Notes: generated from the letters alone by a model not told the origin. Shown: positions 53,955-63,521, counted from the stretch's first letter. The stretch: DNA of 64,000 nt from Hyphomicrobiales bacterium (GCA_900472485.1 UCII01000021.1:62001-126000), one strand, 5' to 3'. A program made the numbers and translations.

Positions 53955-54017
53955 TCAGCGGATAGTTTCGATGGTCGCTGAGGCGCTCGCCGCGGCGATG
54001 AATTGTCTTTCCTTCAT
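53955..54017 (-). CDS. Possible 20-codon leader peptide between dehydrogenase and MFS genes
   Basis: ATG 54017 has GAGGAG six bases upstream and encodes MKERQFIAAASASATIETIR before TGA at 53957-53955. The strong ribosome site makes translation plausible; the stop is 33 bp before the MFS start. It could be a translated spacer coupling expression, or chance. Confidence 0.3.
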   Translation of the reverse strand: MKERQFIAAASASATIETIR

Positions 54018-54027
54018 GGCCAGCTCC

Positions 54028-55044
54028 TCACATCCTGAGCAGCGCCTTGATGGCCCGGCGCTCATCCATGGCCTTGTAACCATGCGCGACATCGGCAAGG
54101 GGAACCGTCAGATCGAAGACCTTTCCGGGATTGATTCGACGGGTCATGATGAGATCGATGAGGTGGGGGAGGAAGCGACGCACCGGAGCCGGGCCGCCGA
54201 GCAGGTTCTTCTGCTGGAAGAACAGCATCTGCCCGTCGAGCTCGACGCCATGCGGAACGCCGACATAGCCGATCGAGCCACCGGGTCGGGCGCTATTGAT
54301 CGCCTGCAGCATGGATTCCTGCGTACCGACGCATTCAAGAACGGAATCGGCGCCGATCCCTCCTGTCAGCTCCTTGATCTTCGCTACGCCCGCATCGCCG
54401 CGTTCGGTGACGATGTCGGTCGCACCATATTCGAGGGCAAGTTCCTGGCGTTGCTTGTGGCGGCTCATGGCAATGATGCGCCCGGCGCCCATCTGTTTGG
54501 CGGAGAGCACGCCCATGAGCCCGACGGCGCCATCGCCGACCACGACCGCCGTGCATCCCGGAGTAACGCGTGCCGCATCCGCCGCATACCACCCCGTGCC
54601 CAGAACATCAGAGGCCGCAAGAAGGCTCGGGATCAAGTCATCCGACGGCATGGTGTCGGTCGCAACCAGGGTTCCGTCCGCAAGCGCGATCCGTGCATAG
54701 GGTGCCTGGGCAGCAGACATGAACTCGCGATGCTCGCAAGAAGACTGAAAGCCAAACCGACAGTGCGGACATGTGTTGTCCGAAAGGCAGAACGAGCCGA
54801 CGACGAACTGGCCTGGCCGGATCGTCTTCACTTCGCTGCCGACCTCCGCGACCACCCCACAATATTCGTGCCCCATATGCTGCGGGCCTGTTACCGCCTG
54901 GATGCCGCGGTACGGCCAGAGATCGGAACCGCAGACACAGGACGCCGAGAGCTTGATGATGGCGTCGGTCGGCTTGACGATCTTCGGTTCCGGGACTTCC
55001 TCGCAACGAATGTCACCGGGGGCATGAAGGACTGTTCCGAGCAT
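54028..55044 (-). CDS. Zinc-dependent alcohol dehydrogenase
   Basis: 338 residues. N-terminal GroES-like domain with catalytic-zinc ligands in CVCGSDLWPYRG and MGHEYCGVV; a structural-zinc-type cysteine group FCLSDNTCPHCRFGFQSSCEH; Rossmann motif VVVGDGAVGLMGVLSAKQMGA; and GPAPVRRFLPHLIDLI. The subgroup acts on alcohols such as glutathione-independent formaldehyde or other short alcohols, but the substrate is not determined here. Divergent from a LysR gene, and likely co-transcribed with the MFS gene. Confidence 0.92.
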   Translation of the reverse strand: MLGTVLHAPGDIRCEEVPEPKIVKPTDAIIKLSASCVCGSDLWPYRGIQAVTGPQHMGHEYCGVVAEVGSEVKTIRPGQFVVGSFCLSDNTCPHCRFGFQSSCEHREFMSAAQAPYARIALADGTLVATDTMPSDDLIPSLLAASDVLGTGWYAADAARVTPGCTAVVVGDGAVGLMGVLSAKQMGAGRIIAMSRHKQRQELALEYGATDIVTERGDAGVAKIKELTGGIGADSVLECVGTQESMLQAINSARPGGSIGYVGVPHGVELDGQMLFFQQKNLLGGPAPVRRFLPHLIDLIMTRRINPGKVFDLTVPLADVAHGYKAMDERRAIKALLRM

Positions 55045-55200
55045 GGCATGGTCTCCCGTCGGGGCGCACTGCGCCTGTCTGTTTCCTATTCGGGAGAACA
55101 GATAGCACTGGTCGATAAATCGGATTAGATACGGTAATTTGCATGAACCTATCGAAAATTGACATTAATATGCGCCACGAATTTGGGATAGGACAGGGTT

Positions 55201-56094
55201 ATGCCACGGGAAAATTTCAAAGAACTGCTGGTATTCCTGGCCGTCGCCGAGGAACGGAGCTTCACGAAGGCAGCCGCGAAGCTGGGCACATCCCAATCGA
55301 CGCTCAGTCATGCCGTGAAGAAACTTGAAGAACGTCTGGGCATGCGCCTGCTGACACGCACGACAAGAAGCGTCGGGCTGACCGAGGCGGGCGAACGGCT
55401 GCAACAATCCCTGTCGCCTCGCATTGCCGAGATCGAAGCAGACATCGAAGCATTAACCGTCTATCGGGAACGACCGGCCGGAACCGTCAGAATCACCCTT
55501 TCCAACCACGCCATGGAAAGTGTCGTGTGGCCGAAATTGTCGTCCATCCTTGCCGATTACCCTGATATCAAGCTTGAGCTCAGCGTCGATGGAAGCTTCC
55601 GCAACATCGTCAAAGACGGGTTCGATGCCGGCGTCAGGCTTGGCGAAAGCCTCGAGAAGGACATGATCGCGGTACGCATCGGCCCCGACTGGAGGCTGGT
55701 GGCGGTCGGCTCACCAGAGTATTTTAGAACCCGATCAGCACCGCTGACCCCACAGGAACTGATGCGTCACAACTGCATTCGCCGACGCCTCGACCGCATC
55801 GGCGGTCTCTATGCCTGGGAGTTCGAGAAGGACGGAGAGGAGATTCGGGTCAGGGTCGAAGGCCAACTCACGTTGAATACCGACCGCGAGATGATATCGG
55901 CCGCTCTCGACGGACACGGAATTGCCTACGTTCCGGAAAGCTACGTCGAGCACCACCTGGAGGCGGGGCGGCTTCAGCTTGTCCTCGACGACTGGTGTCC
56001 GAAATTCGCCGGCTATTATCTCTATTATCCCAGCCGCAGACAGAATCTGCGCGCATTCTCCGTCGTCATCGATGCCCTTCGCGAAAGAGGCTGA
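55201..56094 (+). CDS. LysR-family transcriptional regulator
   Basis: 297 residues. The N-terminal helix-turn-helix is FLAVAEERSFTKAAAKLGTSQSTLSHAVKKLEERLGMRLLTRTTRSV (about 12-60), and the substrate-binding domain has GTVRITLSNHAMESVVWPKL and DMIAVRIGPDWRLVAVGSPEYF. It is of the CrgA/DsdC-like group that typically controls the divergent operon. In the 156-bp shared gap there is an inverted repeat CTGTT...AACAG (55079-55101), a possible activator site. Confidence 0.92.
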   Translation: MPRENFKELLVFLAVAEERSFTKAAAKLGTSQSTLSHAVKKLEERLGMRLLTRTTRSVGLTEAGERLQQSLSPRIAEIEADIEALTVYRERPAGTVRITLSNHAMESVVWPKLSSILADYPDIKLELSVDGSFRNIVKDGFDAGVRLGESLEKDMIAVRIGPDWRLVAVGSPEYFRTRSAPLTPQELMRHNCIRRRLDRIGGLYAWEFEKDGEEIRVRVEGQLTLNTDREMISAALDGHGIAYVPESYVEHHLEAGRLQLVLDDWCPKFAGYYLYYPSRRQNLRAFSVVIDALRERG

Positions 56095-56137
56095 AGTCAC
56101 ACGAAAGGCAATGATGGTGGCCGGCATGGCAAGCGTG

Positions 56138-56887
56138 TCAGATGAGAATTTCAGGTTCAAAATCTGGCTCGACCGTGGTCACCGCGACCGTCAGCTGATA
56201 ACCGCCGTTGCGGATCGTTCTGAATATCGGCTCGTCAGCCGTTTCGCCGAGCTTGCGACGCAGCCGGCTGATGAGAACGTCGATCGAACGGTCGGCTGGA
56301 TCGCGGTCGCGTCTCTGTGTCAGGTCGAGCAGTTGATCACGCGACAGCAACCGGCCGGCACGTTCGAGAAACGTCCTGAGAAGATCAAATTCGGCTCCGG
56401 TCAGCGCGATCGGCTCGCCATTGCTCCTTGTTATCCGGCTACGCTGCGGATCAAGTATGATGTCTGCAAACCGAAAGCACTTCGCCTGAGACGCGGGTGG
56501 CGCTCTAAAACTCATGCGACGCAAGACGGCACGGATGCGCGCCGTCAACTCGCGAGGATTGAACGGCTTGCAGAGATAATCGTCGGCGCCGATCTCGAGG
56601 CCGAGGATACGATCGATATCCTCCTTCAACACTGTCAACAAAATGACGGGAACCCGACTGTGATGGTTCTGCAAATCGCGGCAGAGATCGAGACCCGATC
56701 CGTCGGGCAGCATGACCTCCAAAATTATGAGATCGGGAGGACACCGAGCAAGAATCTCCCGGCAGCTATGAAGATTGCTTGCCGTCCTGACGCGGAAGCC
56801 TTGGTCGCCAAGGTGTTCGCTCAGAAGGTGGCGAATCTTGTCGTCGTTATCAACGACCAAGATATCGGGGACGATCGTTAAACTCAT
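56138..56887 (-). CDS. Orphan OmpR-family response regulator with Glu at the phosphoacceptor position
   Basis: 249 residues. The receiver domain (about 8-122) keeps the acidic cluster (VVDNDD), the switch Thr (LLT) and Lys (CKPF), but the phosphoacceptor Asp is Glu57 in PDLIILEVMLPDGSG (codon GAG read directly). The C-terminal winged helix (about 145-235) has LTGAEFDLLRTFLERAGRLLSRDQLL, SIDVLISRLRRKLG and IRTIRNGGYQL. It follows the RND pump gene by 113 bp on the same strand, with no kinase beside it. Asp-to-Glu often mimics phosphorylation, so constitutive activity is possible. Confidence 0.92.
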   Translation of the reverse strand: MSLTIVPDILVVDNDDKIRHLLSEHLGDQGFRVRTASNLHSCREILARCPPDLIILEVMLPDGSGLDLCRDLQNHHSRVPVILLTVLKEDIDRILGLEIGADDYLCKPFNPRELTARIRAVLRRMSFRAPPASQAKCFRFADIILDPQRSRITRSNGEPIALTGAEFDLLRTFLERAGRLLSRDQLLDLTQRRDRDPADRSIDVLISRLRRKLGETADEPIFRTIRNGGYQLTVAVTTVEPDFEPEILI

Positions 56888-57000
56888 GAATTTCCTCTAT
56901 CGCCAATCCGGCTATCGCGGTCATTGCCGACGCTCAAACTGATGATCGCCAAGAACTGCCGAAGATCGCGGCTCAAGCCGCGGTTCTCCGGAAGCGACGG

Positions 57001-60000
57001 TCAGCCATGACCATGTCCTCGGCGTGCATGATCGGGCCGGAATGCAACGGCTCCGCGGTCCTCGGGCGCAGGAGCTTCTGTGGCACTTTCGGGGGATAGG
57101 CCGATCCGACGCAGGAGCCGCTTCAGGACTGTTTCCAGGTCATCGACGAAGGTGAAAATGACGGGGATGACGATGAGGCTGAGCAGTGTCGACATCGTCA
57201 CCCCGCCGATTACTACGATCGCCATCGGCTGACGGAAGCTTGAATCGCCGCCCGTCAGGCTGAGGGCGACGGGAAGCATGCCCGACGCCATGGCAACGGT
57301 TGTCATGACGATCGGCCGCGCTCGCTTGTGACATGCATCGATAAGCGCGTCGAACCTGGACATGCCTTGCCGTCGCGACATGATCGCATATTCGATCAGC
57401 AGGATGGAATTCTTCGTCACCACGCCCATCAGCATAAGCAGCCCGATGACGGCCGCCATCGAGAAGCTGATTCCCGTCAGCACCAGTGGCAACAGCGCAC
57501 CTCCAAGCGAGAGCGGCAGGGCCATCAGAAGCGTGAGCGGCTGCAGGAAATCGTGGAACAACAGGACGAGGACCGCATAGATGCAGAAGATGCCGATCGC
57601 CATGGCAAGGCCGAAACTCTGAAACAGCTCCGAGCTGCGCTGCAGCTCCCCCTGCTCCACCAGCGTGACACCCTGCGGCAGATGCTTGAGCGCCGGTAAT
57701 GCCTGCGCCTCGCGGTTGACGTCGCCCAGAATGCGGCCGTTGAGCTCGACGGAAACCGTGACATTGCGCATGCGGTCGATCCGGTCGATCTCCGAGGGAC
57801 TGCCACCGATGCGGATGTCGGCTATCGATCCGAGATCGACGCTGCCATTCGTCCCCACCACACGCATATTTCTGATATCGTCGAGATTGGTGCGCGTTTC
57901 CGGCGAGAAGCGCACGACGATCGGGATCTGGCGCTGCGGCAAGGTGAGCTTCGGCAGATCCGAGGAATACTCCCCGTTCGTCGCCACGCGTACGGCGCTG
58001 GCGATCGCGTTGGACGTTATGCCGAGCGCGGCGGCGCGTGCAAAATCGGGCGTAATCTGGATTTCAGGGGCTTGTCTGGCCGCCGTCGATGTGACCGCGC
58101 CGATCCCCCGAAGCGTGCGAAGCTGTTCCTCCAGCGCCGTGCCCGCGCTGTCGAGCACGCCGGCGTCATCACCGGCAAGAGTGATTTCGAGCTTGGTGCC
58201 ATTACCACCACTGCCAACCTCCACACGTACTCCCGGAAGGGCCGACAGTGCCTGCCGGATATTGTTCTCGATTTCCGACTGTTTTCGATCCCGCTCGGAG
58301 ATCGGCGTCAGGACGACCACGATCGTCGAGGAGGCGACATCACTCGTGGAACTGCTGTCGATCCCGCCACCGGAAGATGAAGAACCAACCGAGGAGAAGA
58401 CATGCGTGACATCAGGCAGCTCGCCAACAATATCGGCGGCCTTGCGGGTCATTGCAGCGGTCTGCTGGATGGTGGAGCCGGGTTGCATCGTCAGCGTGAT
58501 CTGCGTGCGGGCGTCATCCGAAGCGGGCAGGAAACCGGACTTCAGGAAGGGAATGGTCGAAAGCGAAAGCCCGACGATGACAACCGTTATCGCAACGGTG
58601 GTCTTTCTGTAATTCAGGGCAGCCTTCGCGATCCTCATATAGGTGCGCATGATGCGGCCGTCCTTCTCCTCGGATGGATAGGCCTTCATGAAATAGGCCG
58701 CCATCATAGGCGTCAGCAGGCGAGCGACGACAAGAGAGGCAAGGACCGCGACCGCGGCGGTAATCCCGAACTGCCGGAACAGAAGCCCCGGAATACCGCC
58801 CATGAAAGCCGTCGGCAGGAAGACCGCAACGAGCGTAAAGGTGGTTGCGATGACGGCGAGGCCAATTTCGTTGGCGGCCTCCATCGCGGCATCGATCGGC
58901 CGCTTGCCCATTTGCAGATGGCGGGCAATGTTTTCGATTTCGACGATGGCATCGTCCACGAGGATACCGACCACCAATGACAGGGCGAGCAGCGTGATGA
59001 TGTTGAGGCTGAAACCGGCAAAATACATGGCGAGAAATGTCGGAATCACCGACAAGGGTAGCGCCACCGCCGACAGAATTGTCGCGCGCCAATCCCGAAG
59101 GAAAATCCAGACAACGACGATCGCGAGGACGGCGCCCTCGTAGAGCATGTGCATCGAGCCATGGTAATTCTCCATGATCGGTCCGATCGTGCTATAGGCC
59201 TGATCGATTTGCACATTGGAATGAGCTGCGGTGAATTTCTTTATCGCCACATCAACAGCTGCAGCGACCCCGCTATCTGAAAAGCCTTTCGAGCGCTTGA
59301 TCTCGACCGCCACGATCGGTTTGCCATCGAGATAGGCCATCGACGTTCGAGACGCAAAACTGTCCCTGACCGATGCGATATCGTCGAGACGCACGGCTTG
59401 CCCGTTTGCCAACGGGATCCTAAGCGCCCTCAGCGCTTCGACGGACGGCAGGTTTCCAAGCGTGCGTAGGGTCTGCCGCGCCTCCCCGATTTCGCCAAGA
59501 CCGCCCGACGTATCGGCCTGCACGGCCTTGAGCTGCGACGACACGGTCGCCGCGGTAACCCCGAGCGATGCCATGGTCGATGGATCGAGATCCACATGAA
59601 CTTCACGATCTATGCCGCCAATACGGTTGACCTGACCGACCCCCGGCACCGATAGCAGCGCCTTGGTCAGATCGTTGTCGACGAACCAGGACAACTCGGT
59701 CTCGTTAAGATTGGTCGAGCGGACCGCATAGGTGACTAGCGCGGAGCTTTGGACGGTGCTCTTTGTGACACTCGGCGTCTCCATTTGCGCCGGCAAATCG
59801 GCTTTGACGCTATCGACGGCATTGCGGACCTCGTTGAGAGCCGCCTCGCTGTCCTTGTCCAGTTTGAAGGAGACCTTGATCGATACGGTGCCGTCGGTGA
59901 TCGTCGTCGTGATGTGATCGAGATAGCTCAGCGTGGCAAGACTGTCCTCGATGGTGCGGGCGACTTCCGTCTCGAGTTGCGTCGGTGCAGCACCATCGAG

Positions 60001-60150
60001 CGTAGCGGAGATATTTATGGTCGGAAGATCCATGTCCGGGAAGTTCTGGATCGCCAGCTGCTTGAATGCCCAGAGTCCACCGAAGCCAAGCATCACGAAC
60101 AGCAAAATCGCCGGCACGGGATTACGAATAGACCATGCTGAGAAATTCAT
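57001..60150 (-). CDS. RND efflux pump inner-membrane protein (HAE1 type)
   Basis: 1049 residues, full length for the family. Twelve membrane helices and two large periplasmic loops. FPDMDLPTINISATLDGAAPTQLETEVARTIED is the classic opening; LSLVVGILVDDAIVEIENIARHL holds the paired Asp residues of the proton relay. Other motifs are GGIPGLLFRQFGITAAVAVLASLVVA and GVVTKNSILLIEYA. The start overlaps the adaptor stop (TGATG). The tail ends in a His-rich GHGHG. Exports drugs, lipids or other hydrophobic compounds; no outer-membrane channel gene is adjacent. Confidence 0.94.
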   Translation of the reverse strand: MNFSAWSIRNPVPAILLFVMLGFGGLWAFKQLAIQNFPDMDLPTINISATLDGAAPTQLETEVARTIEDSLATLSYLDHITTTITDGTVSIKVSFKLDKDSEAALNEVRNAVDSVKADLPAQMETPSVTKSTVQSSALVTYAVRSTNLNETELSWFVDNDLTKALLSVPGVGQVNRIGGIDREVHVDLDPSTMASLGVTAATVSSQLKAVQADTSGGLGEIGEARQTLRTLGNLPSVEALRALRIPLANGQAVRLDDIASVRDSFASRTSMAYLDGKPIVAVEIKRSKGFSDSGVAAAVDVAIKKFTAAHSNVQIDQAYSTIGPIMENYHGSMHMLYEGAVLAIVVVWIFLRDWRATILSAVALPLSVIPTFLAMYFAGFSLNIITLLALSLVVGILVDDAIVEIENIARHLQMGKRPIDAAMEAANEIGLAVIATTFTLVAVFLPTAFMGGIPGLLFRQFGITAAVAVLASLVVARLLTPMMAAYFMKAYPSEEKDGRIMRTYMRIAKAALNYRKTTVAITVVIVGLSLSTIPFLKSGFLPASDDARTQITLTMQPGSTIQQTAAMTRKAADIVGELPDVTHVFSSVGSSSSGGGIDSSSTSDVASSTIVVVLTPISERDRKQSEIENNIRQALSALPGVRVEVGSGGNGTKLEITLAGDDAGVLDSAGTALEEQLRTLRGIGAVTSTAARQAPEIQITPDFARAAALGITSNAIASAVRVATNGEYSSDLPKLTLPQRQIPIVVRFSPETRTNLDDIRNMRVVGTNGSVDLGSIADIRIGGSPSEIDRIDRMRNVTVSVELNGRILGDVNREAQALPALKHLPQGVTLVEQGELQRSSELFQSFGLAMAIGIFCIYAVLVLLFHDFLQPLTLLMALPLSLGGALLPLVLTGISFSMAAVIGLLMLMGVVTKNSILLIEYAIMSRRQGMSRFDALIDACHKRARPIVMTTVAMASGMLPVALSLTGGDSSFRQPMAIVVIGGVTMSTLLSLIVIPVIFTFVDDLETVLKRLLRRIGLSPESATEAPAPEDRGAVAFRPDHARRGHGHG

Positions 60151-61232
60151 CAGTTCGTCTCCGCAATCTTGACAAGATCATTGTCCGACAGGAACGCGCC
60201 GCCCGACGTTACGACCTTTGCAGACCGGTCCAGGCCGGACACGATCTCGACCTCGCCATTGTTGCGACGGCCTGTTTCCACCCGTATCCGCCGCACCCGG
60301 CTGTCATCGCTGGCCGTGAAAACGTAATTGAGCCCGTCACGGAAAACGATCGCCGTTTCAGGAACAGTCATGGCCGGCGTCGTCCGCAGCTCTATGCTGC
60401 CCGTGACGTAGAATCCGATCCGCGGCTGCATATCTGTGGGTAGCGCGACATAGATGATTGCGCGGCTGGTATCTGTGCTCACCGATGGCCCGACCAGCCG
60501 TACCCTGCCCTCGATCCGGCGACCGTCAGGGCCGCTGATGATGGCCTTTAAGCCTTCCGAAATGCTAGGAAGGTAGCGTGCCGACACTTCCGCCTGCCAT
60601 TCAACACGCTGCTGGCGAACCATGCGAAACAACTCGGTGCCGGTGGAGACGACCGCACCGAGATCGGCTGAACGCGAGGTTATCAAGCCATCGTCCACGG
60701 CGGTAATCGTCGTTTGCCCAAGCTTGATCTTTTCGCTGTCGAGCGCCGCTTCCTCGGATACAAGGCTTGCGGTTGCGGTCTGCTCGTCAGCGAAATATTC
60801 GGTGATCTTCTCGGCCGACAAGGCACCGGATGTGCGAAGCTGCCGCGCCCGATCCGCATTGGCCGTGGCTTTGGCAAGACTAGCCTTGGCCGTCGCCACA
60901 GCAGCTTCCTGTTTGCGAAGCTCGGCCAGAACACTGTCCTGCGATAGCCGCGCCAGCGTCTGTCCCTTCTTCACCACGGATCCGACATCGACCAGAACGT
61001 CCGTGATGCGCAGGCCACTCGTTTCCGAGGCTATGATTGCGTCCTGCCATGATTTCAGCCAGCCGCTCGCCGGGACGGTTTCAGGCCAGCTCCGCAGCTC
61101 TGGTGCGGCGAGGGAAACGGTAAGAGCGGGCGCTGCGGCCTGTTCCGCCACGGCATTTCGGAAGGGAAGGGAAAGGAGAAGCGCAGCCGCGACAAACGCG
61201 GCTGCGAATCCTATGGACGGCTTTTTCAACAA
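60150..61232 (-). CDS. RND periplasmic adaptor (membrane fusion protein)
   Basis: 360 residues. An N-terminal hydrophobic stretch (about 8-25) acts as signal or anchor. The lipoyl halves flank a coiled coil: GWLKSWQDAIIASETSGLRITDVLVDVGSVVKKGQTLARL, then AELRKQEAAVATAKASLAKATANADRARQLRTSGALSAEKI, followed by a beta-barrel with the GDRRIEGRV-like element GPDGRRIEGRVRLVGP. It is transcribed first and translationally coupled to the pump. Divergent from a response regulator/kinase pair. Confidence 0.92.
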   Translation of the reverse strand: MLKKPSIGFAAAFVAAALLLSLPFRNAVAEQAAAPALTVSLAAPELRSWPETVPASGWLKSWQDAIIASETSGLRITDVLVDVGSVVKKGQTLARLSQDSVLAELRKQEAAVATAKASLAKATANADRARQLRTSGALSAEKITEYFADEQTATASLVSEEAALDSEKIKLGQTTITAVDDGLITSRSADLGAVVSTGTELFRMVRQQRVEWQAEVSARYLPSISEGLKAIISGPDGRRIEGRVRLVGPSVSTDTSRAIIYVALPTDMQPRIGFYVTGSIELRTTPAMTVPETAIVFRDGLNYVFTASDDSRVRRIRVETGRRNNGEVEIVSGLDRSAKVVTSGGAFLSDNDLVKIAETN

Positions 61233-61322
61233 TGCATTCCTTGCGATTCCTGACAGGAGCGCGAGCTGTTCCGATCGAGCAATCGATCACAGCTCATCGG
61301 CGTCAATCAGTAGCCGAACGAA

Positions 61323-61351
61323 TGTTAAGTGCGGTCAAGTGAGTGTTAAGT
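61323..61351. promoter_or_regulatory. Phased TTAAG direct repeats in the efflux/two-component promoter region
   Basis: TGTTAAGT at 61323-61330 and 61344-61351 with a related GGTCAAGT at 61333-61340. The copies are about one helical turn apart (10 and 11 bp), the pattern bound by OmpR/PhoB-family dimers such as PmrA or QseB. The site lies between the divergent efflux and regulator genes. Confidence 0.6.
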
Positions 61352-61421
61352 TATGTAAAACTTGGCCTGAGCATTGCCTTTATACTGTATGCGTTGCCGA
61401 TATGAACGATGGACAGGGTGA

Positions 61422-62105
61422 ATGAGCAAGGTTCTTCTCATCGACGATGATGTCGAGCTAACGATGCTTTTGCGGGAATATCTCACTGAGGAAGGATATG
61501 ATGTCTCAACCGACACGGATGGGCGCGCGGCTATTGCGGCCGCCGCGGCAAATACGGTCGACATCATCGTCCTCGATATCATGATGCCCCGGATGAACGG
61601 TATCGAGGTTCTGCAGCGTATCCGCAAGCTCAGCCAGATCCCCGTGCTGATGCTGACGGCAAGAGGCGACGACATCGACAGGATATCCGGCCTGAACCTC
61701 GGTGCCGACGATTATGTGCCGAAGCCGTGCTCGCCGGGCGAACTTGCGGCGAGGCTGCGTGCGATCTTGCGGCGGACGCATCAGCCGGCAGGTGCATCGA
61801 TTGACGCCGTAAAAGCAGGTCAGCTCGTGATTCATCCGGGCAAAAGAAGCGCCGAATGGCGCGGCGAGCCGCTGGAGCTGACCGGCACGGAGTTCGGCCT
61901 GCTGGAAGTCCTTGCTCGCAACGCCGGCCAGCTGGTGTCAAAGCAGGACATTTCCAAGCAGGCGTTCGGAAAGCCGCTTACGCCCTTCGATCGCCGCATC
62001 GATGTTCATATCAGCAGCGTTCGTCAGAAACTCGGCCTGCGAGAGGACGGGCAATCCTGGATCCAGTCCGTGCGAGGCTTGGGCTATCAGCTGCTTGTGG
62101 ATTGA
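61422..62105 (+). CDS. OmpR-family response regulator
   Basis: 227 residues. Receiver with the acidic cluster IDDDVEL, phosphoacceptor Asp52 (IVLDIMMPRMNG), Thr in MLTARGDD and Lys in VPKPCSPGE. The winged-helix effector has LTGTEFGLLEVLARNAGQLVSKQDI, RRIDVHISSVRQKLG and SVRGLGYQLLV. It is followed two bases later by its histidine kinase. The pair faces the RND operon across phased TTAAG repeats and probably regulates it. It resembles CpxR/ParR-type regulators. Confidence 0.94.
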   Translation: MSKVLLIDDDVELTMLLREYLTEEGYDVSTDTDGRAAIAAAAANTVDIIVLDIMMPRMNGIEVLQRIRKLSQIPVLMLTARGDDIDRISGLNLGADDYVPKPCSPGELAARLRAILRRTHQPAGASIDAVKAGQLVIHPGKRSAEWRGEPLELTGTEFGLLEVLARNAGQLVSKQDISKQAFGKPLTPFDRRIDVHISSVRQKLGLREDGQSWIQSVRGLGYQLLVD

Positions 62106-62107
62106 CC

Positions 62108-63424
62108 ATGCCAAAACTCTTCTGGAAGTTCTTCACGATCATCTGGCTGACGCTCGCAGCAACCGTGGGCGTCGTCATAATTATAGTCAAGCTCATCCAG
62201 GCGGTCCCCTTCGCACGCGAGCTGGAACAGGACAGGCGGGCGCTCCTCGTCAACCTTGCTGCAAACATCCTGATCGAGGATGGCGAGGAGGCCGCCAGAC
62301 GTTTCATGTTCACCAGCGAAAAAACGCAACCGGTTGGCCTTTCCGTATCGACGACCGCAAACGCCAATACATGCCCCCAGGAGAACGCGACGGATACACG
62401 ATCGGTCTTGAAGGACGGGAGTTGCTACCGAATTTTCGCGGCGACGCCGATGAGTTTTACCTTTGAAAACCTTGCTCCCATATTGCCGTGGCTCACGATT
62501 CTGATTTCGAGCACGATCGCGGCAGGTGCGCTTGCCCGATATCTCATCCGCCCTGTCGTGCATCTGCGAAACGGCCTGAGCGCGCTTGCAAATGGCCGCT
62601 TCGACTTCCGCATCGGCGACAAGATGGCGGGGCGAACGGACGAGGTCACGGCGCTCGCACACGACTTCGATGCCAGCGCCGCGCGATTGCAGGAGCTTCA
62701 GGACGCACAGCAGCAGCTGTTTCACGATGTGTCTCACGAATTGCGCTCGCCATTGTCCCGCCTGCAGGCCGCCGTAGGGGTCCTGCGGCAGAACCCCGCG
62801 AAACTCGATGCCATGCTGGACCGTATGGACCGGGAGGTCGAGCGCCTTGATGTGTTGGTGGGTGAAATCCTGACACTTGCCCGGCTGACCGCCACCTCAA
62901 GCATGCCGTTGAAAACCCAATCCCTCGATATCATCGAACTCCTGAACGAAATCCTGGGCGATGCGGCATTCGAGGCCCAGGCACGCGATGTTTCGATCAC
63001 CACCAGCATCGGCGGCTCATTCCCGGCGGAAGTCGAGGGGGAATTGATCTACAGGGCGCTGGAAAACGTCGTGCGAAACGCCGTCAAATACACGGATGCC
63101 CGCTCACACATAGCCGTGCTTTGCGAGATAAAGGACGATGTCCTCACTATTCGCGTCGCCGATCAGGGGCCGGGCGTCAGGCGAGACGAGCTCGAGCGCA
63201 TCTTTCAGCCCTTTTCACGCGGCAACGACGCCGTGACCGGAGACGGATACGGTCTTGGTCTTGCAATCACCCGGCAGGCGATCGAGCGTCATGGCGGTCG
63301 CGTGTTTGCGTCACTGCCTGCGGCCAGCGGCCTTACCATTACGCTCGAAATACCTCGAAGGCCGACGGGCCACAGCAGGCTGGGAAGTGGTTCGGATGCT
63401 GGTCAGCCCGCTAAAATCAACTAG
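62108..63424 (+). CDS. Membrane histidine kinase, partner of the adjacent regulator
   Basis: 438 residues from ATG 62108, two bases after the regulator stop; the frame is open further left inside that gene. TM1 (about 7-30), a periplasmic loop with two or three cysteines (ANTCPQ and GSCYR), TM2 (about 125-145), a HAMP domain (LARYLIRPVVHLRNGLSALANGRFDFRIG), the dimerisation box FHDVSHELRSPLSRLQ with phospho-acceptor His210, and an ATPase domain with NVVRNAVKYT, DQGPGVRRDE and GYGLGLAITRQAIERHGG. CpxA-like architecture suggests sensing of envelope stress. Confidence 0.94.
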   Translation: MPKLFWKFFTIIWLTLAATVGVVIIIVKLIQAVPFARELEQDRRALLVNLAANILIEDGEEAARRFMFTSEKTQPVGLSVSTTANANTCPQENATDTRSVLKDGSCYRIFAATPMSFTFENLAPILPWLTILISSTIAAGALARYLIRPVVHLRNGLSALANGRFDFRIGDKMAGRTDEVTALAHDFDASAARLQELQDAQQQLFHDVSHELRSPLSRLQAAVGVLRQNPAKLDAMLDRMDREVERLDVLVGEILTLARLTATSSMPLKTQSLDIIELLNEILGDAAFEAQARDVSITTSIGGSFPAEVEGELIYRALENVVRNAVKYTDARSHIAVLCEIKDDVLTIRVADQGPGVRRDELERIFQPFSRGNDAVTGDGYGLGLAITRQAIERHGGRVFASLPAASGLTITLEIPRRPTGHSRLGSGSDAGQPAKIN

Positions 63425-63521
63425 CCACGGCGGTGCCAATTTCCTGCAAATTCGCCACGCGCCCTTGTTCGGAAAAACTCAAGGCCTGTCAACTTACACG
63501 ACGGTGAAATCGTTTGGCTAT

